Below the pieces are notes generated by a model. The model did no database searches and was not told the origin of the DNA. It worked only from the letters and a program-made list of their open reading frames with translations. A stretch of 53,852 bases of DNA from an uncultured Bacteroidales bacterium. GTDB lineage: Bacteria > Bacteroidota > Bacteroidia > Bacteroidales > Marinilabiliaceae. The stretch covers positions 1-53,852 of the forward strand of contig CALAVC010000174.1 of NCBI GenBank assembly GCA_937892095.1, read 5' to 3'. Within the stretch, counting starts at the first letter, position 1. Each line of letters begins with the position of its first letter. The position numbers were made by a program, and so were the translations under genes. Of this stretch, positions 35,619 to 43,216 are shown one piece after another.

Positions 35619-36535
35619 CGACTTCGGCTCAAATAGGGGAATGCCGATACGAGTATAACGTACGCACCGCTTATAAACACCTCCACTAGCCAATACCACA
35701 AATGCGATATTGGCAAAACCAAGGCTATAAGGCTCATGGCTGCTGCGGGCGCATACGACTTGCTAAACAGTCCAAACACGCCCAGCATAATCATGTAGGC
35801 CAATAAAGCACCACACTCTATCGGCAACCCTGCTTCGTGGCTCAATAGGACAAGAAAACTACCAAGCATAGACGCAAAGACAAGCAGGAAAAGAACTTGC
35901 CACGGACGCGTGCGAAATCCACTCCCCGACATCGAGAATTCTACAAGTGTTACTATTAGTGGGGGCACAAGCATGCCTGGTAGGTGCGCCACTCCGCTCA
36001 CAATCACAAGTGGCAACAAACTTGCCAGTATCATCGACCAGCGTCTAAGTACTTTTTTGTTTGGCCATTTAGGACTGGCGTACACGGGCATAGCTTGTGG
36101 GCGAATACCAACAAGTTTCATCATATCCTGACCCAATACAACGATTATGCTCATCGCCAATACGCCCCAAAGAAAATTAAGGCTTCTGATGTCTGTCAGT
36201 ATTGGCAATATGCACGCTGCAAAAGCTGGCGGCACATATACACCCAGTGCCATGCTTGCCAGTGCCACGCCAACAAAGCCTATCAATACAAGTATGCTAA
36301 AGTTCAAAGACGGCAACTGCTGATTCAGCAGCACACCAATAGTGGCCGATAGTGTCATTATTATTGGCAATTGCAATTTGCCCACATGCCACACCTGCTT
36401 CGGCACTACCCATAAGCCTATGCATAGTGCTGCCAGTTCAGGAAATATTATGTCGCGCTCTCCTGTCTGTCTTGCCACGATGCACATCAGCACCACGACC
36501 AGAAAAGCACACAAGTTTCGCCAAAATTCTTTCAT
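35615..36535 (-). CDS. Integral membrane protein, possibly HPP family
   Basis: 306 aa with about nine hydrophobic helices and no extracytoplasmic domain. Two half-repeats can be seen, the first with FPELAALCIGLWVVPKQVWHVGK and the second with GMLVPPLIVTLVEFSMSGSGFRTRPW. The family resemblance is to HPP-type membrane proteins, which include nitrite-transport candidates, but I am not sure of it. It lies 24 nt downstream of the TPR-SpoIIE gene on the same strand and overlaps the convergent kinase gene by 4 nt. Confidence 0.6.
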   Translation of the reverse strand: MKEFWRNLCAFLVVVLMCIVARQTGERDIIFPELAALCIGLWVVPKQVWHVGKLQLPIIMTLSATIGVLLNQQLPSLNFSILVLIGFVGVALASMALGVYVPPAFAACILPILTDIRSLNFLWGVLAMSIIVVLGQDMMKLVGIRPQAMPVYASPKWPNKKVLRRWSMILASLLPLVIVSGVAHLPGMLVPPLIVTLVEFSMSGSGFRTRPWQVLFLLVFASMLGSFLVLLSHEAGLPIECGALLAYMIMLGVFGLFSKSYAPAAAMSLIALVLPISHLWYWLVEVFISGAYVILVSAFPYLSRSR

Positions 36536-36559
36536 CTGTGTGTCGATTGTCTTTGTTTG

Positions 36560-38602
36560 TTATACTTCTACGCCTATCACCAGCACGTCGTCGGTCTGCT
36601 CGTTGTCTGCTCGCCACTCGTTTAGTGCAGTGTCTATTTTTGTGCACTGCTCGTGCATGCCAAGCCCCGAATATTTTCGAATTATGTTTTTATAGCCCGA
36701 GGGTTTTAGTTTTTTGCCTTCGGGTCCGCCAAACTGCGACGGGTATCCGTCCGACGATAAATATATTTTGTCGCCCTTCTGTAGTTGTAGCGTATGTGTC
36801 TCAAAAGGCACTTCGTGTACATACACTCCAATGGGGTTGTGCGTTGCTTTGAGTGCAATCTCTTCATCGCCTCGTATGCATAGCAACGAAATGAAAGCCC
36901 CCGAATAAGAGAGTACATTGTTCTTCTTGTCTACAATCATGAGAGCTGCGTCCATGCCGTCGTGAGGCGTGTCTTCGTCTTCAATGTCTTGGTGTAGCAA
37001 TTCTTTTAGGTCATCTCGTAGTCGGTTCATGGCTACGCCCGTATCGCGTATGCCGTCGCGGATAACGATGTCGTTGAGCGACGTTACGCCCAACATACTC
37101 ATGAAAGCTCCCGGAACACCATGCCCCGTGCAGTCGGCCACGACCAAGCCAAAGTAGTCGTCGTCGTTGAACATCCAGTAAAAGTCGCCACTCACAACGT
37201 CGCGTGGGCGATAGTAGATAAAGCCATCGGCAAAATATTTTTGCAAAAAGGCCTCGCTCGGTAGCAATGCATATTGTATGCGCTTGGCGTAGGCAATGGA
37301 GTCGGTTATCTCCTTTTTCTGGCTTATGAGCAACGTCCGTTGGCGCTCAAGACTGACGTTTTGTTTTTCGAGCATGTCGCGTTGCTGCAATATTTCTTCG
37401 TTCCGGTCTTCAATCTCTCTCTTTTGCTCACGCAGAATGTTGTTCATGCGGTTCGACTGCACGTTGCGCCATACCAGAACACCCACCAATGTCATGAGCA
37501 AAACAACAAATATGAGCCCCGAGTAGAGGTGAGTCCGACGTAGCTCTTCGTCTTTTTTCAGCAAGTCTATCTCTTTTTCTTTCAAGAGCTTGTCGAACTT
37601 ATACTCCATGTTCGTCAGGCGTGCCGTAGTCTCTTTTGCCAATATCGTGTCGGAATATGCCAACACAACATCGTAATATTCCAATGCTTTGTCAAGTAGT
37701 CCTTGCTTGACGCATATATCGCCAAGTATACGATGCGCTCGGTTAATGTTGTTGCCAATGTCCAACTGATATGAAAGATTCAGATACCTATCGGCAAATA
37801 TTTTTGCGCTGTCATACTTCTCGGTGGCCATGTAGCAGTGTGCCACGTTTTCGCAAATGCCTGCTATCAGCCCGACGTCGCGTAGGCCACTACGTTTATC
37901 CACCGCTTCTGTATAATATTTCAGTGCTGTAGTGTAGTCTTGCGTTGCCATCGACAGGTCGCCCAAATATTTCTTGACCACTGCTATGCCCGAATATTCC
38001 ATGTTGTGCTTCTGTCGCAAGTCTAACGCTTTTGTCAGGTAGGCACGCGAATTATTATACTTGCCAATTTTCAGAGCCACGCGCCCCAAGTTGAGGTAGC
38101 AAAACGAAAGTATCTCATGGTCGCCAATCTCTGTGGCAATCCGCACAGCACTTTTTAGCTCACTTTCGGCGTGAGCATAGTCGGCATGATACAAATAGAG
38201 GTTGCCAATGTCTACGTGCGAATAGGCTTCTTGGTCGCGTAGCCCATGGCGTGTGGCCACGTCAAGTCCCCTCTTGTAATACGTAAATGCAGCATCATAA
38301 TTGGCCATGTTTCTATTGCAAATGCCACAAAAACTACATGCCTTTGCCTCTTCGTTATAGTCGCCTATTCGCTCGGCACTTTCAAGAGCTTTCTTACCAA
38401 ACAAGAGCGCTGTTTCTGGAAAGGTGTGTCTGTATGTCCAGCAAAGGTCGTTATACATCTTGCAGCGTAGCGAGTCTGGCAAACCCTCTGCCACCATGTT
38501 TAGGCTGTCTGCGTTTACGGTCATCACTACATCTGCTGCCACTACGTTTGTGGCAAGAGTAAGTAGCCATGCAAGGACCACATATATTCTTTCCCTATAC
38601 AA
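36560..38602 (-). CDS. TPR sensor with SpoIIE (PP2C-type) serine phosphatase domain
   Basis: 680-aa membrane signalling protein. A signal peptide (up to NVVAAD) is followed by about seven TPR units (residues ~40-330) in the periplasm. A transmembrane helix (YSGLIFVVLLMTLVGVLVW, ~365-383), a coiled-coil segment, and a cytosolic SpoIIE phosphatase domain (~445-680) come next. Metal-binding motifs are present: RDVVSGDFYW, VVADCTGHGVPGAFMSMLG, SSDGYPSQFGG and the final TDDVLVIGV. The architecture suggests a sensor acting on an anti-sigma-antagonist-like partner, none of which is nearby. Confidence 0.92.
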   Translation of the reverse strand: MYRERIYVVLAWLLTLATNVVAADVVMTVNADSLNMVAEGLPDSLRCKMYNDLCWTYRHTFPETALLFGKKALESAERIGDYNEEAKACSFCGICNRNMANYDAAFTYYKRGLDVATRHGLRDQEAYSHVDIGNLYLYHADYAHAESELKSAVRIATEIGDHEILSFCYLNLGRVALKIGKYNNSRAYLTKALDLRQKHNMEYSGIAVVKKYLGDLSMATQDYTTALKYYTEAVDKRSGLRDVGLIAGICENVAHCYMATEKYDSAKIFADRYLNLSYQLDIGNNINRAHRILGDICVKQGLLDKALEYYDVVLAYSDTILAKETTARLTNMEYKFDKLLKEKEIDLLKKDEELRRTHLYSGLIFVVLLMTLVGVLVWRNVQSNRMNNILREQKREIEDRNEEILQQRDMLEKQNVSLERQRTLLISQKKEITDSIAYAKRIQYALLPSEAFLQKYFADGFIYYRPRDVVSGDFYWMFNDDDYFGLVVADCTGHGVPGAFMSMLGVTSLNDIVIRDGIRDTGVAMNRLRDDLKELLHQDIEDEDTPHDGMDAALMIVDKKNNVLSYSGAFISLLCIRGDEEIALKATHNPIGVYVHEVPFETHTLQLQKGDKIYLSSDGYPSQFGGPEGKKLKPSGYKNIIRKYSGLGMHEQCTKIDTALNEWRADNEQTDDVLVIGVEV

Positions 38603-38636
38603 AATATTTTAAATTATGCACATTCGACACTATAAA

Positions 38637-38666
38637 CAAAAATAGTCATTTCTTTGTGTTTCGCAA
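38637..38666 (-). promoter_or_regulatory. Promoter of the TPR-SpoIIE gene
   Basis: On the minus strand, TTG (complement of 38664-38666) lies 19 bp before TATTTTTG (complement of 38637-38644). This matches the Bacteroidota promoter spacing, about 35 nt before the start codon. Confidence 0.65.
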
Positions 38667-38741
38667 TTATTGCCTGCCGACACAAAACCCTGATATATAA
38701 AGATTTTGAGACCTCATAAAACTATTCCGAGGCTAAATCGT

Positions 38742-38749
38742 TACCTTTG
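38742..38749 (+). promoter_or_regulatory. -7 box of the coaBC-recN operon
   Basis: TACCTTTG followed by C, matching TAnnTTTG, 20 nt before the coaBC ATG. It lies in the divergent gap with the TPR-SpoIIE gene. A -33 TTTG at normal spacing is not seen. Confidence 0.55.
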
Positions 38750-38768
38750 CTAACGAACATTCATACCG

Positions 38769-39989
38769 ATGATACTTAAGGGTAAACACATTCTTGTGGG
38801 CGTAAGCGGTGGCATTGCAGCCTACAAATCTGCAATGCTCATTCGAGAGCTCATCCGCCGAGGTGCCGAGGTGCAAGTCGTCATGACGCCAATGGCCAAG
38901 CAATTCATCACTCCGCTAACCCTTGCCACGCTAAGCAAGCACCCCATTCTTGTCGATTTCTTCGACCCCGAAAATGGCGCATGGAATAGTCACGTAAGCC
39001 TCGGCACGTGGGCCGATGCCTACGTCGTCGCTCCTGCCACGGCCAACACGCTTGCCAAAATGGCAACGGGCATTGCCGACAATCTGTTGCTGACAACCTA
39101 CCTTTCAGCTCGTTGCCCCGTATTTGTAGCTCCTGCCATGGACCTCGATATGATGGCACACCCTGCCACACGTCTCAATCTGCTTACTCTTCAAGAGCGT
39201 GGTGTTGTCGTTGTTGATGCTGCCGAAGGAGAACTCGCAAGCGGGCTTTCGGGCAAAGGGCGTATGGCCGAACCCGCCGACATCGTCCTTGCCATGCAAG
39301 ACTATTTCAGTCGTACCGAAGGTCTGTTGTGTGGCTCCCGAATCATGATTACTGCCGGGCCAACCTACGAGAAAATAGACCCAGTCCGCTTTATTGGCAA
39401 CTACTCCAGTGGCAAGATGGGCTATGCCATTGCCGAAGAGCTTGCCAGTCGTGGTGCTGAGGTAGAGCTCATCTCTGGTCCTACAAAGTTCAGCGTGCAA
39501 AGTAGTCTTATAAAGCTGACCAAGGTTGAGAGCGCAAGGCAAATGTACGAAGCTGCTCTTCGCATATTCCCGACGTGCCATGCTGCAGTATTGTCGGCCG
39601 CAGTAGCCGACTTTGCACCTGCCGAATGTGCCGACGAAAAAATAAAACATCATGGCGAGATGACCTTACATCTTGTGCCAAATCCCGACATTGCTGCTGA
39701 GCTCGGTCGACAAAAGACAGCGTCGCAAACACTCGTCGGTTTTGCCTTGGAGACCAACGACGAAATGCACAACGCTCAGGGCAAACTTCAAGCTAAAAAT
39801 CTCGACTTCATCGTCCTCAACTCGCTTGCCGACAAAGGTGCTGGCTTCATGGTCGACACTAACAAAATAACCATTATCGGTGCCGACGGCGAGGCAACCG
39901 AATATCCCCTAAAAACAAAAGTCGAGGTAGCTGCCGACATCGCCGACAGACTCACCGACACCATGAACAACAAGCAAACAAGAGAATGA
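38769..39989 (+). CDS. coaBC: Bifunctional phosphopantothenoylcysteine decarboxylase/synthetase
   Basis: 406-aa coenzyme A biosynthesis enzyme. The N-terminal CoaC flavoprotein part has LVGVSGGIAAYKS, HVSLGTWADAYVVAPATANTLAK with the catalytic His, and PAMDLDMM. The CoaC substrate-lid segment reads GELASGLSGKGRM, with Ser where E. coli has the active-site Cys; I recall Bacteroidota homologs being similar but cannot verify it. The CoaB part starts near residue 190 (ITAGPTYEKIDPVRFIGNYSSGKMG) and contains NPDI and the FALET block. Its stop overlaps the next ATG (ATGA). Confidence 0.96.
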   Translation: MILKGKHILVGVSGGIAAYKSAMLIRELIRRGAEVQVVMTPMAKQFITPLTLATLSKHPILVDFFDPENGAWNSHVSLGTWADAYVVAPATANTLAKMATGIADNLLLTTYLSARCPVFVAPAMDLDMMAHPATRLNLLTLQERGVVVVDAAEGELASGLSGKGRMAEPADIVLAMQDYFSRTEGLLCGSRIMITAGPTYEKIDPVRFIGNYSSGKMGYAIAEELASRGAEVELISGPTKFSVQSSLIKLTKVESARQMYEAALRIFPTCHAAVLSAAVADFAPAECADEKIKHHGEMTLHLVPNPDIAAELGRQKTASQTLVGFALETNDEMHNAQGKLQAKNLDFIVLNSLADKGAGFMVDTNKITIIGADGEATEYPLKTKVEVAADIADRLTDTMNNKQTRE

Positions 39990-40885
39990 TACGATACGTC
40001 ATAGCAAGCCTTTGCGCATTCGTTGCCACCATCGTTAGTGCACAAGAGCTGCAGTGTGCCATAAGCGTTACCTCAGCTTCGGTGCAAGGCACCAACAAGC
40101 AGGTCTACGACGAAATGCGAACAGTGCTGCAAGACTTCATGAATACGCAAGTCTGGACGACCGATAAGTTCGAGACTCGCGAACGAATAGAGTGTAGCCT
40201 CAACTTCAACATAACCACACAAGTCTCCAGCAACGAGTTTAAGGGGACACTGACAGTGCAACTGCGTCGTCCAGTCTACAACTCGGCCTACACGACCACC
40301 ATGCTCAATTTGCAAGACAACGACATCCAGTTCCGCTACAATCAGGGGCAACCACTGACCTACAACCCCGCCAACTACGACTCCGACAACCTTGTGCCCA
40401 TCATAGCTTTCTACGTCAACTTCATGCTTGGGCTCGACTATGACAGCTTTTCGCCCAATGGCGGTAGCCAATATTTTAAGCAAGCCGAAAATATTGTAAA
40501 TCAGGCTGCCAGTTCGCAGTTCGGTGGCTGGAAGTCCTACGATGGCACCACCAACCGCTATTGGCTCATCAATAATGCTATGGACGAAAACCATCGAGCC
40601 TTCCATACGCAACTATATAACTATCATAGGCTCGGACTCGACCAAATGGCCGACAACTTCGAGACGGCACGAGGCGCTGTGCAGAGTAGCCTCGACAAGA
40701 TAAAAGACATTCGCCGAAAGATTTCGCGCAACCCCTATCTGCTCAGCCTTTTCTTCACGGCCAAGAGCGACGAGATAGTCAACATATTTTCTGAAGCCCC
40801 ACAAATAGAGCGCGACAAGGTAATTGAAATAATGCGCGTCGCTGACCCTGCCAACATAAGTAAATATCAGAAACTGAAAAAGTAA
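39986..40885 (+). CDS. DUF4835 secreted protein
   Basis: 299-aa protein of the Bacteroidota family DUF4835, unknown function. A signal peptide (MIRYVIASLCAFVATIVSA) precedes a conserved core including MNTQVWTTDKFETRERIECSL, FRYNQGQPLTYN and FYVNFMLGLDYDSFSPNGG. Location after coaBC and before recN is common in this phylum. The start overlaps the coaBC stop by 4 nt, and recN follows after 10 nt, so the three genes form one operon. Envelope or gliding-type roles have been guessed for the family; nothing here proves one. Confidence 0.88.
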   Translation: MIRYVIASLCAFVATIVSAQELQCAISVTSASVQGTNKQVYDEMRTVLQDFMNTQVWTTDKFETRERIECSLNFNITTQVSSNEFKGTLTVQLRRPVYNSAYTTTMLNLQDNDIQFRYNQGQPLTYNPANYDSDNLVPIIAFYVNFMLGLDYDSFSPNGGSQYFKQAENIVNQAASSQFGGWKSYDGTTNRYWLINNAMDENHRAFHTQLYNYHRLGLDQMADNFETARGAVQSSLDKIKDIRRKISRNPYLLSLFFTAKSDEIVNIFSEAPQIERDKVIEIMRVADPANISKYQKLKK

Positions 40886-40895
40886 GCACTGCCAC

Positions 40896-42563
40896 ATGCT
40901 CAGGCAACTAAACATAAGCAACTACGCACTCATTGCGCGTGCCGACATCGACTTTCAGGATGGCATGTCGGTCATAACGGGCGAGACAGGTGCAGGCAAA
41001 TCAATCTTGCTCGGAGCCCTTTCGCTGCTTCTCGGTCAGAAAGCCGACGTGGCAGTCTTGCTCGACAAGACACAAAAATGTGTCGTCGAAGCAACATTCG
41101 ACATCGAGGGCTACGGCTTGCAACAAGTCTTTGAAGCCGAAAGTGTCGACTACGACAACGAAACAATCATTCGTCGCGAGATTTTGCCAGGTGGCAAGAG
41201 CCGTGCCTTTGTCAACGATACACCCGTAAACGTCAGTTTCCTCAAACAGATTGGGCAGAGCCTTATCGACATTCATTCGCAACACCAGAATATGCTACTT
41301 GCGAAAGCCGATTTTCAGCTCGACGTTGTCGACAGCATGGCTGGCACGACAGCCGAGTTGCAAAGCTACGCCACAGCATATTCTGCCGTGCGACGCACCG
41401 AGCGTGAACTTGCCCAACTCAAGCAACAAAACGACAGCTTGCGACGCGAACTCGACTATAACAAACATCGACTTGCCGAGCTCGACAAAGCACAGCTAAA
41501 AGACCCTGACGAACTGCCATTGCTCGAAACGAAAGTCAGAATGGCAGAGCGTGCCGAAGAAATAAAACTACACATTGCCACGGCCGTCGAACACCTGTCG
41601 ACAGAAGAGTCGGGCGTCGTTAGCATGCTACTCGATAGCCGCAGGCAACTCGATAAGATTGCCGATTTTTTGCCTGCCGAAGACAATATCGTAGAACGCA
41701 TAGAGAGCGCACGCATAGACCTTGACGACATTGCAGGTCGACTAAAAGAAGTGTACGAAAAAGTAGACTTCGACCCCGAAGAAGCGCGTGTGCTGACCGA
41801 TCGTCTTAATATGTTGGACGGGCTTTTGCAGAAAAATTCGGTAGATTCACTTACCGAACTCATAGCACTGCGCGAAGAGCTTCGCACGAAAGTTTCTGTA
41901 GCCGAAAACTTCGACGAGACGCTCCGCGAGCTCTCCGACCGCCTAAAAGCCGAGACTGCCGAAGCCTTTCGACTGGCCGAGGCACTCAGTGCCAAGCGTG
42001 CAACCGCTTTTGAAAACATTGCCAGTAGCGTTTGCGAGATGCTTCGTGGCATGGGAATGCCCAATGCACAACTCGTTGTCAGCAGAGCTGAACAACCGCT
42101 TTCGCCCACGGGTGCCGACGACATACGCTTCCTTTTTGCTGCCAACAAGAATGGTCAGCCCACCGAGATTAGTCGTGTCGCTTCGGGTGGCGAGATTAGC
42201 CGAGTCATGCTGAGCATAAAGGCTTTGCTGAGCCAAAGCAAGAAGTTGCCCACCATAATTTTCGACGAGATAGACACGGGCGTCAGTGGCGACGTGGCCT
42301 CGCGCATGGGCAGCATAATGCGACGTATGGCTGCAAATATGCAAGTGATTACTATTACTCACTTGCCACAGGTGGCAGTGCATGGCATGGCACACTATCG
42401 CGTCTTTAAGCAAGACACTGTCGAGCGCACACTATCGCACATCGAAAAGCTATCGGCCGAAGCTCGCACGACCGAAATTGCCAAGATGCTCAGTGGCTCC
42501 GACGTGAGCGAAGCCGCTTTGGCTAATGCTCGCGCGTTGCTTGGCTCCGTAGCAAAAGAATAG
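40896..42563 (+). CDS. recN: DNA repair protein RecN
   Basis: 555-aa SMC-like ATPase for double-strand-break repair. The N-terminal Walker A is TGETGAGKSILLGALSLLLGQ; two coiled-coil arms surround a small hinge (about residues 155-365). The C-terminal head has the ABC signature ASGGEISRVMLSIKALLS and Walker B PTIIFDEIDTGVSGDVASRMG. TITHLPQVAVHGMAHY is the conserved His switch region. Length is normal. It is the last core gene before the second accessory island. Confidence 0.97.
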   Translation: MLRQLNISNYALIARADIDFQDGMSVITGETGAGKSILLGALSLLLGQKADVAVLLDKTQKCVVEATFDIEGYGLQQVFEAESVDYDNETIIRREILPGGKSRAFVNDTPVNVSFLKQIGQSLIDIHSQHQNMLLAKADFQLDVVDSMAGTTAELQSYATAYSAVRRTERELAQLKQQNDSLRRELDYNKHRLAELDKAQLKDPDELPLLETKVRMAERAEEIKLHIATAVEHLSTEESGVVSMLLDSRRQLDKIADFLPAEDNIVERIESARIDLDDIAGRLKEVYEKVDFDPEEARVLTDRLNMLDGLLQKNSVDSLTELIALREELRTKVSVAENFDETLRELSDRLKAETAEAFRLAEALSAKRATAFENIASSVCEMLRGMGMPNAQLVVSRAEQPLSPTGADDIRFLFAANKNGQPTEISRVASGGEISRVMLSIKALLSQSKKLPTIIFDEIDTGVSGDVASRMGSIMRRMAANMQVITITHLPQVAVHGMAHYRVFKQDTVERTLSHIEKLSAEARTTEIAKMLSGSDVSEAALANARALLGSVAKE

Positions 42564-42638
42564 TATCTTATGGGAGATGAAATAAATATAGGCTAATAAG
42601 TTTTGACGAACCAACAGATGAAATGTTGGTCCACATAG

Positions 42639-42749
42639 ATGCGCGAAGCTGCGGAGGAGGTGCGCGAAAGCAACGAAACGGCTATGCGTAAATTCTTCGA
42701 TGAAATTGCCGATATGTGCAAAGGAAACGACGAAGAAAATGGGCGATAA
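42639..42749 (+). pseudogene. Remnant of an antitoxin-like gene
   Basis: A 36-codon frame (MREAAEEVRESNETAMRKF...) rich in Glu and Arg ends with its stop overlapping the next frame's ATG (11-nt overlap from 42739 to 42749). The translation-coupled pairing and the charged helical sequence look like the C-terminal tail of the antitoxin that precedes zeta-type toxins. The upstream part of the gene is not recognisable; another frame (FDEPTDEMLVHIDAR) before 42639 may be its shifted N-terminal piece. Confidence 0.45.
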
Positions 42750-42909
42750 GAAGCCAGTTCTCATAGTAATAGCAGGACCAAATGGTTCTGGAAAAATAAC
42801 CCAAACAAGCAAGATTCTAAGACATCAATAGTTAGAAAATTCTAATTGAGAGATAGCAAAGAAGTACGTTGATTGTTTGCCAGAATGGGCAAAACAAATA
42901 GTGCATTAA
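42739..42909 (+). pseudogene. Zeta-toxin-like kinase, internally deleted pseudogene
   Basis: The frame begins MGDKKPVLIVIAGPNGSGKITQTSKILRHQ, the P-loop start of zeta-type toxin kinases (AGPNGSGK), and stops at 42829-42831. In the same frame, after a second stop at 42847-42849, the sequence EIAKKYVDCLPEWAKQIVH matches the kind of C-terminal tail expected for this family, ending at 42907-42909. The middle, about 130-150 residues, is missing. Also, the Thr after the P-loop Lys is Ile. This is best read as a decayed toxin. The flanking sequence is AT-rich. Confidence 0.65.
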
Positions 42910-43008
42910 AATATATAATATCTAAAAAACACACAATATACAAAAGAGTAGATTAACTATACATACATAAACCAACAGCGTTTGCTATTTATTCGAGATG
43001 CTCTGAAA
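42910..43008. other. AT-rich non-coding stretch after the toxin remnant
   Basis: About 100 nt of AT-rich sequence with stops in all plus-strand frames. I see no gene, tRNA or clear promoter. It separates the decayed toxin-antitoxin locus from the inverted-repeat block and, further on, the type III restriction-modification genes. Confidence 0.5.
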
Positions 43009-43104
43009 ATTTGGCGATTAGAAGAAGTCCATCATTGAATAAGTTCAGTGAACGTCCACGCTAAGCGTGGGCGGAACTTATTTGATGGACGGGTTACGCC
43101 AAAT
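43009..43104. repeat. Long nested inverted repeat (interrupted palindrome) I
   Basis: Four pairs of arms nest in order: ATTTGGCG/CGCCAAAT (43009-43016, 43097-43104), GTCCATCA/TGATGGAC (43027-43034, 43083-43090), AATAAGTTC/GAACTTATT (43038-43046, 43074-43082) and CGTCCACGC/GCGTGGGCG (43053-43061, 43065-43073; one G-T pair). The whole could fold into one ~96-nt hairpin with small internal loops. Confidence 0.85.
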
Positions 43105-43153
43105 ACCTCAGAGCTCAATAAGCGAAGTCCACGCTTATTCTGTGCTCTGAGGT
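43105..43153. repeat. Nested inverted repeat II
   Basis: Directly abuts repeat I. Outer arms ACCTCAGAGC/GCTCTGAGGT (43105-43114, 43144-43153) and inner arms AATAAGCG/CGCTTATT (43117-43124, 43132-43139) form a second hairpin. It ends 63 nt before the methylase ATG. Both structures share AATAAG-type and GTCCACG-type words, so they may be related copies. Confidence 0.85.
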
Positions 43154-43216
43154 GTTTGTTGCCTCTGGCCTGCATTCATCGGGTAAGTAGCTGAACGCCC
43201 CAAAAAGCATACGCCG

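Noticed and set aside
38769..39989. Loss of CoaC function because Ser replaces the active-site Cys
   Set aside because: The gene is otherwise complete and essential, and this substitution may be normal for Bacteroidota homologs; without an alignment it is not a reliable anomaly.
43009..43153. CRISPR array or ordinary terminator
   Set aside because: Repeats are inverted and nested rather than regularly spaced direct repeats, and no T-run follows either hairpin.
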